Assembly (NCBI RefSeq): GCF_046630445.1
Contig: NC_092340.1
Location: 35,424,001-35,488,000, forward strand
DNA length: 64,000 nt
Reading direction: 5' to 3'
DNA from: Rutidosis leptorrhynchoides
Lineage: Eukaryota; Streptophyta; Magnoliopsida; Asterales; Asteraceae
Below, piece by piece: positions 10,316 through 23,548 of this stretch. Each line of letters opens with the position of its first letter. The first letter of the stretch is position 1. The translations under genes were made by a program, and so were the position numbers. The notes below the pieces were generated by a model, which searched no databases, was not told where the DNA came from, and saw only the letters and a list, made by a program, of their open reading frames with translations.

Positions 10316-11607
10316 TATTAATTATTTATTAATTTATTAACAGCCAAGTCTAATTTCAGCTTATATACGATTTGAACACACAAGTAATAAATAATATAAT
10401 ATAATATAATATAATAAGACAAATTTATTATTTAAAAATCAAGAACTTTAAATAAAAATAAAAACTAGTTTTGGGGTCCGCGCTTCGCTGCAGAAGTTGG
10501 ATCCTTTTGTGTTCAAATGTTGGGAGCGCTACATCTTTCGTTTGGTTCCGCACCTTTTGAGAAGTCACTTGCTTCCTCTTAGTATGATACAAAGATGTTC
10601 CCTTATTCAGGTTCCTAAACATGAAAACATATTACTAACCGTTGCCAATGGTCAAAAGATAATATCCCATAAACACCAACACATGTAAGTCAACAAACTG
10701 AATCGTTCTATTCAAACTACATTAAATAAAACAATATAGAAGTATTTGTATCTCGTGTTTCAGAATTACGCTTCCAACCAAATATGATTATGCATACGGA
10801 TATTCCTGAACCATAATGTCACCAATTAACATCTAAGATTCTAAACAAATTTTAAACTTCAACCATAACCTATTTTCTTCACATAAACATCATTATAACT
10901 TGAGTTTAATCCACGTTAAGTCATACAATATTTCATTTAATACAACTATCAATTATATCCAAGACAGTTTAAATATACAGAGAACTCTTATTTACAGTTG
11001 TCTCACAGGATGAGAAATACAAAGCAAAGGTACCTTAATGTATAAAACCTTATTTAAACAAAGAAAAATAAGAAGAAAGAAAGCTTTTTTTTTTTTTTTG
11101 GAACTACAGTTTTCTTAATTATATGGGGAATTATAAAATTGAACATTTTGGACAAAAAATGTATTCCCGGTCAACCAAACCCTACACGTTTCTCCCCAGT
11201 GAATGAAATTCTTTTGTTTGGACCAGTTTACAACCCGCCCATTTTGCCACTTCTAATTTATATTTTGATACACTATAGGTATGCAAAGATGTTCTTGTCC
11301 AAAGATTTGGAGATGCTACTGCAGCAGGGATGTACAAGCTTCTTCATAGCACGCTCAATGGCAAAATAACTCACATTTCTCTCTATGCTTTGCCTGTATG
11401 CAGATTCTATCAGTTGAAACTTAATTACTATCTATTGTATAAAATAACCCATTTTCATTTATTTTTAATTCAACAGGTATGCATTCTATGGGTATTCACA
11501 GGATTCCACTTGGGACGTCTACAAACACAACTTGCCAAGTGCCAAAATCTCCCATCCTCATAAAACTAACTATTCTTTATCAGGTATATTGTCATATGTT
11601 GTCTTAC

Positions 11608-11656
<49 letters not shown>

Positions 11657-13589
11657 CTGATATCAACTAAAAGAATGAAACCCTGATATTGAACTGTTTA
11701 GACCAGGGGGAAAAAAACGAATGTTTTAGTCCATTACCCGACCTACATGAATCGCCCAAGTTTCACCTGTTGTCACCCTCATGCTAATTACTTCCAATTC
11801 AAGGAAAGGGATGCAGTAAACGATTACCTAAAACTGCAAACATTCTCGAGTTGACAAAAAGTCTCAACAAAAAGGCAAGCATTATCCTAATTGTGACTGA
11901 TAACTAAAAACTTATATAAACAGACGGGCAAAAAAAAAAAAGAAAAAAAAAACCACAAATTAGTATAGATGTAGACTTTCTAATAGAAGCCAACTAATAA
12001 GTCGTAAGTTGTTTTATAGATTTATATTCAAAAGAAACACAAACTCGTAAGTCGTTCTATTATTAAGCGCTACAAACAGAAACTGTAAATTTACAATGTC
12101 AAGTAGTTGTTATGCCTTCTTAACTGTATAGAAAATCTTATCTATATTATCAATTTATAGTGCATATAACTTTTTGAAAGTAATTTATATTAATGAAAAC
12201 CAAATTTTCCCAAGATAAACACCACAAAAGAAGAAGCCTATTAAATAACTACTTAATCCACCAATTATAAAAAACAATAATATTTTAAGATGCAGGTTAT
12301 ACAAAATGAAACTCGAATAACCTGTTAATGATGTTGGCCACCAGCAGCAGTCACATTCACTGATAAGAAAACTCTTACTCAAAATCATCACCTCTGTATC
12401 ATCTCTCTGAATCATAATATATACATTAACATTTAACATAACAGTATACATAATAATATAACTTCAAATCAGTGACTCAAGAAACATAAAGAGATATCTA
12501 TTTATTTAGTTACCTGCAAATTGGTCTTCGCAGATTTATAACTCATGAAGCTGCCATTGTAAAATTGATGTGTATGATGAATTATTTGTGATATGACTCT
12601 AGAGATTGATGTTGCATTATCAGATTTGAGAATTAAGCAATCCAGAAAATCATTGTCGGTATTTGTCCATAAAACTTGAAATATTCTTAAAAGCCACAAT
12701 AAAACAGTGAGATGCAACAATTGATATCATCAATGTCCTCCTCCTTAAAACGGGTCATACCAACTTTTCTACCAAGTGTTAATTTCATCGCTCCAAAGGG
12801 TCATCTATATAATATCCATGTATCTCTTCCTCTTTTTTACAGATGCGAACCACAATTATCGATATCTGTTCTATTTCTAATGCGAACAAATTCATTACTT
12901 TCTCAATTTACTCCAAAGATAACACCAAGTCAAAATCTCGTAATTTTTTTTACTAATTTAAAAATAAACAATAACAATGATAAATAATCAAGTAAATTTT
13001 GTATTTCACAAATTTAATTGAAACAGCAAAACATAAGATTAGGGATAATTATGTATGTATACCTAGTCAAATTTTGCCATTCGATGTGACGTAATAACCG
13101 GAGAACCAGAAACAAACGCCGTACCATCGATGACCAAGTCTCTTCCAAGCTTCGATTAAATCACTAAGTTGGTTGGTTATAATATTAGGGTTTGTAGATT
13201 GATTAAAATACCATGTAGAACAATCTTGGAAACAGTAATTGCAATCGCAATAGAAATCGCCTGAAACCCTCGAACCCTAATTTGTTTCAATGGTTCGCGA
13301 AGATGTGTTAGCACCATCTTGCTCGGAAGATCGTAACGAATTCAGTGGTGGTGGAGGCTTTACATAAAACGGCCGAGTATGGCATAGTCGGTGGTGTAAA
13401 GGATTTGGGCATGTTTGTTTTTGAAGAAGGAGATGGAGAGGAAGAAAGGTCTGGAAGGCTGTGAATAGGCGTTTAGGGAGAGGGAGGGGTAGACTGTGAG
13501 GTACTGTTATACTGTTGCTGATTGCCAATAGCCCTGCTACAGAGTAACAGTAAAGTACTGTTATACTGAAACTTACGCGTTTTAGCATA
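10316..13589. other. exon-like fragments on both strands, no complete gene resolved
   Basis: On the - strand, a stretch at about 10490-10613 reads NLNKGTSLYHTKRKQVTSQK. Another at about 12512-12670 (FLDCLILKSDNATSISRVIS, then QIIHHTHQFYNGSF) ends at a CAG|GTAACT donor. A short one at about 12294-12384 (RDDTEVMILSKSFLISECDC) is flanked by AG and GT. Near 13188-13318 a further open stretch (MVLTHLREPLKQIRVRGFQA, then ISIAIAITVSKIVLHG) looks like a first exon. On the + strand, 11270-11392 reads VCKDVLVQRFGDATAAGMYK, then LLHSTLNGKITHISLYALP, between AG and GT. None has a recognisable domain. A 46-nt T run lies near 11610-11654. This could be one decayed gene or captured gene pieces. Confidence 0.35.
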
Positions 13590-14172
13590 TTGTATAATAA
13601 TTCGAACCCTCGCTTCGCGCCGGGGTTCGGTTTTCAATGTATTGTATTGCGTTTAGTTTGTAAAATTATTTCGTGACTAACGATGATATCGTTGAAGCGC
13701 AACTCGAGTCGAACTAAAAGTTATAATCCGAGAAAGATTTAAATGTTATTTTAAATTAACAATATATGTACATCTCCGCGTTTCACTATGGAATTGTCGA
13801 CTTTTAAAAATTTAACGCAAAATTGACGTGTATGAGAAGTACCTCAAATATTTAGCGTTTTTTAAAAAGGGTCCGATTTGCGTATAGTTAGTGACAGTGT
13901 GCTCCTAAAATTGTTTCGAGTTTAACGATGGTGTCAGAAAAATTTAACTCGGTGCGAGCGAGAAGATATGGCCCGTTGAATATTTGGGTGTAGTTTTTTA
14001 AAATTTTTTTATGAAAATGAGTATTTGACACTTTACCCCCTGTTTGGAGGTCGATTTTAATATTTGAACAAACTATGGGGGCTTTTTAAAAAAAAAAAGG
14101 TGGAAAAGGGGGAAAAAAGTGAAAGAACGAAAGCACCCCTGGTGACTGTTAATCGTTTTTGTCTATTAGGTA
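13590..14172 (-). mobile_element. Helitron-like element H2, inverted copy of H1
   Basis: Read on the - strand, this matches 2081-2668 through most of its length. It begins near CTATTAGG/CTAATAGACAAAAA and shares the module with GTTAAATTTTTCTGACACCA. It ends in the GC-rich block GGCGCGAAGCGAGGGTTCG. The terminal CTAGT seen in H1 is not preserved. No coding capacity. Confidence 0.6.
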
Positions 14173-14244
14173 GTATATAAAGTATGCAGTCGATTTATAA
14201 TGAATGAGAAGTTTAATGGTTAAAGTATAAAATCTTAAAAGTTT

Positions 14245-14610
14245 GGGATAAGGTTGTAAAAAACCATAAAGTTAGCTAGTATATGTTTTTTTGGGTCTAA
14301 AATGTAAGTGAGTAAAAGAGTGGGGGTAGTTTGTGAAAATTTTGGGGTTACTATTCATTTGGACGATGCCTTTTAGATATAAGGTAAAAAACCATAAAGT
14401 TAGCTAGTACGGAGTATATGTTTTTTTGGGTCTAAAATGTAAGTGAGTAAAAGAGTGGGGGTAGTTTGTGAAAATTTTGGGGTTACTATTCATTTAGACA
14501 ATGCCGTTTTTGGGTCTAAAATGTAAGTGAGTAAAAGAGTGGGGGGAGTTTGGGAAAATTTTGGGTTTACTATTTATTTGGACAATGGCTTTTAGATATA
14601 AGGTATAATA
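14245..14610 (+). repeat. ~127-bp tandem repeat, nearly three units
   Basis: Units share GGTCTAAAATGTAAGTGAG, AGAGTGGGGGTAGTTTG and TTTTAGATATAAGGTA. They recur near 14245, 14383 and (partial) 14507. The repeat follows immediately after the inverted Helitron-like element. Confidence 0.75.
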
Positions 14611-14653
14611 TAATAATATAATATAATATAATATAATATAATATAATATAATA
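14603..14653. repeat. (ATAAT)n microsatellite
   Basis: About ten copies of a 5-bp ATAAT unit form an uninterrupted simple repeat after the 127-bp array. Confidence 0.9.
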
Positions 14654-15477
14654 AAAGGCAAATAGTTACAGCAAAACATACCTTCAGCGGGGTTCAAAAC
14701 CTTGCACATGTCAGGTAGGTCTAGATTGGCGTATACCGTATACAAAATGTCTTCATCCTTGGTATCTAATTAAGTATATGTAAATTTAGTATTTCCGGCC
14801 AATTAATTTCCGAAAGTGGGTTAATATATTTGTTAAAAATGGTGTAAAACCATAAGATCAGAACATTTAGTGTTACTTACAACAAGTTAATTCTGTTGTG
14901 CTTCTTATAGAAGTCGGGGTGTAGACAGTCTTGTTGAAGGCACCACCACTTCTTTCGAAGTCAGCTCTTCGAACTGAACCAACATATACATATAACAATA
15001 ATTAATTAACAATTCATAATAAAAAAATATTATATTATTCATTTATTTATTCATAATAAATAAATAACAATATAGTAAAATGATGCATAAACACAGCAAA
15101 GGAGAGTCAGTCTTGTGGTTTGGTTGTTCAAAAATAGGGGGTTTTATATTGGTGGGTATTTGTATTTGTATGTATGTTAGAAGCACTGATTTTATCAAAA
15201 CAAGCTCTTTCATATAGATTGACTTGTAACTTTTTAAAGTGGAAAATTATGAGGAGATTTTTCTATTGCTAAACGTAACTTGTTAAAGCTGTTTTATGCC
15301 TAAGTAAAGAGTGTTAACATGGAGTCATTTGAAAGTGCATAAAAATAAATTTAGTTAAGTTGCTAATTGTGTATGTAGCTTTTGTAAAAGGGCTTAGTAA
15401 TGGTAATTGTACAATATGGAAATCCAAATAACATTAATTACTGTAATAATTATCACTAATTTTATACAAAATGTTAT
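14654..15477. other. spacer, nothing recognised
   Basis: No gene, RNA or repeat border was identified. Short open frames lack domain character. Confidence 0.5.
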
Positions 15478-15485
15478 GTTACGTA

Positions 15486-15834
15486 CATGGGCGAAGCTAC
15501 ATGGGGGCAGAGGGGGCGCCCGCCCCCAGTGGGTTTTTTTCTTCAGTGTAAAAATTTTGGGTTTTTCGACTTTATCCCCGGTGGATTTTTTTTTGCCTCA
15601 AAACCTACATATTTTGCCCCAAAACCTATATATTTTGCCCCAAAATCTTCAAATTTTACCCGAAATTCTCCAACTTTTGCCTCAAAACCTTCAAATTTTA
15701 CCCAAAAACCTTCATAATTTGCCTAAAAACCTCAATTTTTTGCCCCAAAACCTCCATATTTTGTCCAAAAAAATTATTGTGGCTTTAAATTTTTTTTTTG
15801 CCCCCGATGGAAAAAAATCCTAGTTCCACCACTG
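15486..15834. mobile_element. hAT-type MITE with internal minisatellite, copy 1
   Basis: A 349-bp element flanked by a perfect 8-bp target duplication GTTACGTA (15478-15485 and 15835-15842). The ends CATGGGCGAAGCTAC and (reverse complement) CAGTGGTGGAACTAG are related inverted repeats of the hAT CAGNGGCGGA type. The interior is about ten imperfect ~21-bp repeats of the form AAAACCTTCAAATTTTGCCC. Open frames across it come from the repeat and are not genes. Copies 2 and 3 lie at 43682-44008 and 45918-46150. Confidence 0.88.
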
Positions 15835-15870
15835 GTTACGTAGAGCTTATATATATACATATATATATAT

Positions 15871-16264
15871 AGGGGCAGGTTCAAACGAAAATCACTAAAA
15901 GGGTGAGAACTGCGAGAACTATTTAATTTAATAGTTTTTATGCTTTTAAATGCAACAAATTACATGCAAATGTTAATTAATGCACATATCATTAACAAAC
16001 ATATGTTCATTAGCTCAAATTACATGTTAAATTGCTAATTATATGAAACTGTTTACATGTTCGGAAACAAATATGCACATGTGAACGAGAAACTATATAC
16101 TTAATTATATAGGTAACATATAAGTGTTTTTAACTATTTTATATTCGTTCATACTCTTCATCAAGGTTTATGTGTGATTCAATCTAGCTACATGTGAAAA
16201 TCTTTATAAATCAATAGTTCTCGCAGTTCTCGCATTTTTTATGGTTCTCGTTTGAACTTTTGGC
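15871..16264. mobile_element. MITE inserted in a (TA)n microsatellite, type 1
   Basis: About 60-bp terminal inverted repeats pair GGGGCAGGTTCAAACGAAAA...GAGAACTGCGAGAACTATT on the left with the inverse ending in GGTTCTCGTTTGAACTTTTGGC on the right, with a few mismatches. Both flanks are runs of TATA, so the target is a TA dinucleotide inside a TA microsatellite. No ORF. Similar (TA)n-seeking MITEs are known in rice (Micron); superfamily not assigned. Confidence 0.8.
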
Positions 16265-16284
16265 TATATATATATATATATATA

Positions 16285-17616
<1,332 letters not shown>

Positions 17617-17636
17617 ATATAATAATAATAATATAA

Positions 17637-17915
17637 TTAGTTTAGAAGACAACATAAAATTAAAAAATTGAAAACTAAATAGTAGATATTAGTCATATTA
17701 CTAAATTTTTGGTATTCTGGCGTGAAAGGCTCCTGTGAATACGTTGGCATGAAAGGCTCCTGTGAATACGTTGGCATTTGATCGATTTTATCCGGCATCG
17801 ATTTTAGCTGCTCCGGATCGTTTCTTTCAAAATCTTCAGGTTCACTATCAGAGTCGTACTCGAAAATCATCCACAAGGGAGGAAGACGGGGAACAGGCGG
17901 TAATGCATTCATCAT
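17637..17915 (-). CDS. possible small gene or gene start, unknown function
   Basis: An open frame of up to 92 residues starts MMNALPPVPRLPPLWMIFEY, then DSDSEPEDFERNDPEQLK. It contains a near-perfect repeat of nine residues (MPTYSQEPF twice, then TPEYQ). It is acidic and Pro-rich with no known domain. The ATG follows a good splice acceptor (TTTTCCAG|AGACAAA, about 17925). A TATA box lies about 0.9 kb upstream on the same strand (18849-18874), so the start could be a second exon after a 5' UTR intron. A possible donor (TTTA|GTAATATG, about 17695) would cut the frame short. The 3' side runs into the (TA)n of the fold-back element, so the gene may have lost its end. Confidence 0.38.
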   Translation of the reverse strand: MMNALPPVPRLPPLWMIFEYDSDSEPEDFERNDPEQLKSMPDKIDQMPTYSQEPFMPTYSQEPFTPEYQKFSNMTNIYYLVFNFLILCCLLN

Positions 17916-17924
17916 TTTGTCTCT

Positions 17925-18848
17925 GGAAAATTATTATCAAACATCAGTTGACTAGATATTATTATGTTTTTTTTAAAAAAATAAAAAAAATAACAATAAG
18001 AGTTTGGCTAAATAATGCCCTAAGGGCATGTGATAAGCACCATCAATAAATTAAATATTTCTAAAATTAATGTAAATTGTAATTAATATTTTTGTATAAA
18101 TGGTAATGTGTGAGTTTAATAAATTTATTTTAAGTTATAAATGGAAATTTTAAGTATATTTAATGTTCCTTAGCTTATGCCCTTAGGACATGAGTTAGTC
18201 AAACCCTAATAATTAACCCCAAAATACAAATACATCAATTTTTCAATATTTTATTGTTTTTTTATTGGTTTCTGGGCAATTACTAGTGTTTAAGAAGTAA
18301 AATAATATTAAAAACTAAAACCATCTATACTAATCAGGTCAGGTCGCTATGCAGAAATAATAAGCTAGATAGCAATTCAAAATCCACTTCTCCCGATTAA
18401 CCTTTAATTATTTGCAACCCAAGAATGATGCATAACAATTAAAAATAATAATAATAAAATTTGTAACTTAGTTCTTAAGTACACTTATATAGTATAAAGT
18501 AAGTCTAAATCAAACAACAACAACAACAACAGCAACGAAAAAAATTGAAACATATTCCTGCCTCTATAACCTGCTACTAAATAATGTTAATTCAAAAAGC
18601 TTTACTTTATGCATATACCAACACATCAGTATTATTTTTTATCTCAAAAAATAAACTGAAAATCAAGCTTAACTACCAACTATGATTTCTGTAAAACAAT
18701 TAATCAGTAAAGTAAATTTCATTACAAAACCCTAATCCGATAAACAAGATGCAAATTTCAGCAACAATAATTCAATTCGATGAAAGAATAGATAGAAAAT
18801 TCCTGTATATTTTGCTGATGTGTTGGGAGAGACGAATGAATTGTGCTG
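17925..18848. other. leader/intron-like DNA of the candidate - strand gene, otherwise empty
   Basis: AT-rich; contains (CAA)n near 18515 but no other coding signal. Confidence 0.4.
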
Positions 18849-18874
18849 GTTCTTTATTTATATTTATAAGTACT
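18849..18874 (-). promoter_or_regulatory. candidate TATA promoter on the - strand
   Basis: On the - strand this reads ACTTATAAATATAAATAAAG, a strong plant TATA box. It is followed by a leader-like stretch (CACAATTCATTCGTCTCTCC). It would serve the candidate gene at 17637-17915. Confidence 0.4.
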
Positions 18875-19030
18875 ATAAAGAAATCGTAAAGGAGAAAACA
18901 ATCGTTGCGTTTTTATTATTTAATCGGCAGAATACAAAAGGGGCTTTTATAGGCTAACTAAATCCTAATTATTATTAGGAAACAAAATAATAGGAAACAA
19001 ATAGCCAAAACATATATATTTGTATATATA

Positions 19031-22000
19031 CTAGTTAAAGACCTGCAAATTCGCGGGATCTTTTAGTGAATTTTGTTACAGTAATGTTTAAATTGGAACT
19101 TCAAGAATTGATTATTATATATTTTATGAAATATGAATAGTAATAGGCTCAACATGAAATAACCTGAAATATTAATCAAATCAAAATTTGACAATGTTTT
19201 TATCTCATGGCTCCAATGATGTCCCGTGGTGAATACAAAAATATCATCATGGTACGTTAGAGTTGTTTAGTAAATCAAATGAAATCTTATTGTTCCAAGT
19301 TAGGAACCATTCTTACCATTCAATTTCAAAGACTATATTCTTATATAGGAAATGGGAAATTGACAAAATTGATTGTATAGTTGTAGTCCTATTCAAACTA
19401 ATCATCACCAGAAATATCAACTAAAGAAAAGTCCACTAACATGTGAGTTGCAATAGGTGTTACGTTTTTCATTCCAATTTCGAATATATGAGCAAGATCT
19501 GTGACCCACAAATCAGAAGTAATAATTTCATGACACTAAAGCAATATAATACAATTTGACTTCATAAGGTAGAGCCTAATCGTGAATCATATTAATACAC
19601 TTACGTAAAGTTGGTCAGTAACTTCAATAACAATCCAATTTCTAAGATTAAAAAAGGTGCAAAATGTTAAGCAAAAAAATAAATATCTCACCCATTATCA
19701 AAACCAACACAATAAACAAAACCCATTGATTAGACACTAAAAATAGCGAAAAATTATATCCTTGTGACTTGTGAGTTCATAAAAAAATGGGTCACAAGTT
19801 AGATAACGGGTCTGAAAGCAATAAGTCAGAAAGCCATCGGTCTGAAATGGGTCAGAAAGCAATCGGTCTGAAATGGGTCTTCGAAGTAAAGAAAGATGCG
19901 GAAGGAAAACAGGTCAAGTAGAGCTTGGTTAGTTGCGAAAGGATACTTTCAGCATTCAAGAGTCCAAAAAACTCAACCTTATTGGCTACTGCCCATCATA
20001 AACATCATGTAAACTCCAAAAAGCATATGCTTCCTGAAACTTTCCAAGACATAACACAACGTACATATAAGTAAAGCTCGAATGACAAAAGAGACTCGTA
20101 ATTTAGTGTCATAAATTGCATAACACAACCAATCAGCTATCTTTATCATGATCACAAAAAGTAAAAAAAATAATAATAATTAGATTTTACAGTATCCTAT
20201 TAGGCTATTACCATGCCTCTTATTTCCCATCTTTTGTATGCCAAACCATGAAATAAATCTTAAAAGTCTAAGCTACTGATTTCACATATTCTTACTAAAA
20301 CCCTCAACACCACCAATAATAGTCACATAAAGTGACCATCATCTTACAGAAATATGGTGTTTTATAAACTCGATCTAGATTGCTTATACTCACATTTCAA
20401 GTATCAAAATGTATTCACCTTCCAAATATATACAAAACCACATCATGATAATAACCATATGTACAACATTCAACCGATATACTGTGAATATCATGTCTAC
20501 AAAATTAACATGTCACTCGATCAACGTATAAAAAATAATACCTTCCATTTGAATAGGGTAACCCAAGCTAATCATCGGTTTACAGATTCGGCAACACCTA
20601 AAACAAAAGTTAAAAAACAGATAGCAAATGTTAACAATTGATAAGAGTATTAATCATTTAAAAGAATGAGATAAGTACATATTTCAAATGAGACAATGAA
20701 CGTATAATTTTCAGATAGTATATTAGCATCATTCATTGTCTGATGTTGTCAATAATAGGGATTGAGAAATACATCTTCAATTAGTGGCTTCCATCGTTAA
20801 CCACTCGGTTGTCTGCACTATTTCTTCGTAAGAGATAACATGATTTTCGCTGTATTTTCTCAACAATATGATACAATATACGATTTAATTATTAATCGAC
20901 CACTTAAACAATTTTCAAATAGTGTAAAAACATTCATCGAATATAGTGCGAGTATCGTGTCTACAAACTTAACATATCACTCGATCAACATTTACAAAAT
21001 CATACTTTCCATTTCCATTTCCATTTGAAAAGGTTAACACAACTTTAAGCTAATCAACGCTAAAATAAAAGTTGAATAAGAGTTAACAAAGGTTATCAAT
21101 TCAAATCAGTATTAAGGAGATTTGATTACTAAACATCCATTTTTCAAGGAAAGTAACAATTTAGGTTGAAACCTGCATACGTGTAATATTGCAGTTATGA
21201 TATTAAAAGAAAACCCCTTCCATTTAGCAATTTAGTTGCCAGAATTGATCCAAATTGGTGGTATAGTTGAAATAGATTTTGGGCGTGATTGATAAATCAT
21301 TAATTGATTTATGGTTTGTAAAGGGAAGGCTATACCAATAACAGGACGGGCAAGAATCACTTGTCTAGCATTCTCTTGGTTCAACTCTTTGGTTCTTAGA
21401 TGTGTACAATATCGAAACACAATATTAACTTAATTTGTGTTATGCAAGCATTTCATGAAATGGTTTATATGCATGAGAAAAAGAATCATCTAAATTTCAT
21501 ACATCCATTTTCCTAATCAGACCCGATGAAAAAATATTAAAAATTTCAATCTTCAAACACAATTAATTAGACAAAAGAGGTAAAAGAACTTTTATAATTT
21601 ATATCTATGTATTAACAACCATTCAACTTTAACGAAAATCAAGATCAACATCATAAGGAATAGATAAAACACATAAGGAATATATGAAAACAACATTTAA
21701 CGTATGTATTCAGTCGATTCATGATAATGATTGATTTTATGACGGAAGCCACAAACAAAAAATGATTTCTGCGAAATCCTTGAACATATTTCAGAGCAAA
21801 AAAGTGATAAACGTTCATATACGATCGATTATTGTTTATATGTGATTAGATAAGACAATCAATTGACGGAAATCTTTGAACAAATTTTCAACTTGCTTGT
21901 CTCCAAATTTTGGGCGAAACCCATCTTATTTTCATAAGATTTCGTCCTTCATTTTGGGGAAGAAGCCTAGGGTTTCTTTGTGAACGTGAAAACTGATCAT

Positions 22001-22250
22001 CTTTTGTGAGCCCCTATTTTGATTGTGTACGGTGTGTTTTAATTGTTTATTCCAGTAATTATTTTAGCTTTTAAAGGGTATTTAAGGCATTTCAAGTTTT
22101 GATTAGCTAATCACTTTTTTTTGTTAGCTAATGTGTGAATTGAATGGTTAAGATTGCATAGTGTAATTGATCCTAGGGTCATAAAAGAGGTTCTATTTTG
22201 TAGGAAGAAAGATTATGCTTCTCTTTTAATAATTAAAAGAGAAGAGATAA
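19031..22250 (-). mobile_element. non-autonomous Helitron H3 (- strand), about 3.2 kb
   Basis: On the - strand the right-hand end is a hairpin (CCCGCG-AATTT-GCAGG) followed by TCTTTAA and CTAG|T, at 19031-19055. This is a typical Helitron 3' end in an AT target. At the other end, near 22218-22250, the - strand reads TCTCTTTTAATTATTAAAAG followed by AGAAG, resembling plant Helitron 5' starts. Between them there is no Rep/helicase. There is an imperfect internal duplication (about 20440-20590 against 20890-21060, sharing ...CACTCGATCAAC...) and a scrap of copia reverse transcriptase (19868-19990). The 5' border is less certain than the 3'. Confidence 0.58.
19868..19990 (+). mobile_element. copia reverse transcriptase scrap
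   Basis: About 120 bp read WVFEVKKDAEGKQVK and continue with sequence like the copia motif ...LVAKGYSQ. This is the start of a Ty1/copia RT domain, decayed and without LTRs nearby. It probably was carried inside the surrounding Helitron. Confidence 0.65.
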
Positions 22251-22499
22251 AAGAGATATGATAGATAGATAGATATTCCGGAACATAGTAGGGCAACATT
22301 CGTCGATTAAAATGGATATTACGCATGGAATGCCCAGCCCAGCCCACACCACACCACCCCACCCCACCCCACCCATGTTTCGATTTCTAAACTTTTAACA
22401 CATTTATTTACGCAGGTAATTTGACTAGTAGCCAATGAGTATGTATGCACTTAATAAGTGTAAGTTATCTGATTTATCCGTTTAATGTTATATATAGTT

Positions 22500-22805
22500 A
22501 CCAACGGATCTTCGGTCCAGCGGTACCGCGGTTACACTTGTGTACTCGCAGGGCTAGAGGTCTCAGGTTCGAACCTTGTCACCCGCTCTAGGAATTGAAA
22601 TATATTCCTTGAAGGTGGCCCAAAGGGAAGGTTTTACCGACCCGCTCCGGGACTAAGGTCCGGCCCGCCTGCCCCTCGGGATGGTTTAAGGGTCGGATCC
22701 TCAGAGTGTGGTTCGGGTTTCCTGCCCGAAAGCGTGTGTGTGTATGTGTGCAAATGATGACTAGGCTTCGGTCCGGACTGATGCAAGCTTGCCTTTCAAA
22801 AAAAA
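22500..22805 (+). mobile_element. tRNA-derived SINE, type 1
   Basis: A 306-bp insertion is flanked by a perfect 16-bp target duplication (AATGTTATATATAGTT, 22484-22499 and 22806-22821) and ends in an A tail. Near its start are Pol III box A-like (GTCCAGCGGTACCGCGG) and box B (AGGTTCGAACCT, about 22566) motifs. The GC-rich body has no ORF. The perfect flanks indicate a recent insertion. Confidence 0.93.
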
Positions 22806-22840
22806 AATGTTATATATAGTTTCGTTCATTAACCTATATT

Positions 22841-23548
22841 TTTACATACTAAATACCGTGGGATTCTTGGTTGTTTGTACAAGGACAAAACGACAACAAT
22901 AGGTGGCCCTTTTCACACTTGGATTTTCGTTCTCCCCCCCCCCCCCCCCCCCAAAACTATAACCAACTTACAAAAATTACACTAAATTTCAGGGGGTTAA
23001 AACGTAAATTCTCTCAATTAAAATAAAAACTCCACCCACACACTTCGACAACCCGTACCTTCCTCCTCGGCCCGAGTTAAATTTCACCGACCACACCGTC
23101 AAATCCGAAATATTTTTAAGAACAAAACGAAACTAACTACGTTCGAAATAGACACTTTTTAAAAAACGCTAAACACAACGACAGCCCGTATTTTCTCGCT
23201 CGCATCGAGTTAAATTTTTTCGACTGTAGTGTCATACTCGAAATAATTTTATGAACAAAACGAAAAAAACCCGTTCGAAACGGACACTTTTTAAAAAACG
23301 CTAAACACACTGACAATCCGTATGTTCCTCCTCGTCTCGAGTTAAATTTTTTTGACAGCACGGTTTGACTTCAAATAATTTTATCAACAAAACAAAACTA
23401 ACTACGTTCAAATCGGGCCGATTTTAAAAAACACTGAAAACGACGACACACGACCCGTTTTCACTTATGTAAATAGATAGAACTACGTTAAATATGAATA
23501 CGCAGGCCGAAAACTGCCGTCGCATCGCGCGGGCCTAACCTGCACTAC
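22841..23548 (+). mobile_element. Helitron-like element H4a with ~132-bp tandem repeats
   Basis: It starts near ACATACTAAATACCGTGGG, parallel to TATACTAAAAGCCGTTGG of its neighbour, and ends at GCATCGCGCGGGCCTAACCT then GCACTAC. The interior has three ~132-bp units, each with CCCGTA..., GAGTTAAATTT, TCGAAATA.TTTT and ACACTTTTTAAAAAACGCTA (units near 23053, 23186, 23318). A poly-C run lies at about 22935-22954. Its 3' end is shared with H4b. No coding capacity. Confidence 0.6.

Noticed and set aside
11600-11660. Poly-T tract as the tail of a - strand retroposon
   Set aside because: No target duplication or SINE/LINE body could be found beside it; a simple repeat or intron tract explains it.
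13277-13588. 103-residue Pro/Leu-rich frame on the - strand
   Set aside because: It overlaps a more plausible leader or first-exon reading on the same strand in another frame and ends next to a Helitron; no domain was seen.
15407-15823. 138-residue frame with LPQNL repeats as a leucine-repeat protein
   Set aside because: It lies inside the hAT MITE and simply translates its 21-bp minisatellite.
22560-22580. tRNA gene suggested by GGTTCGAACC
   Set aside because: It is the internal box B of a SINE with an A tail and target duplications.
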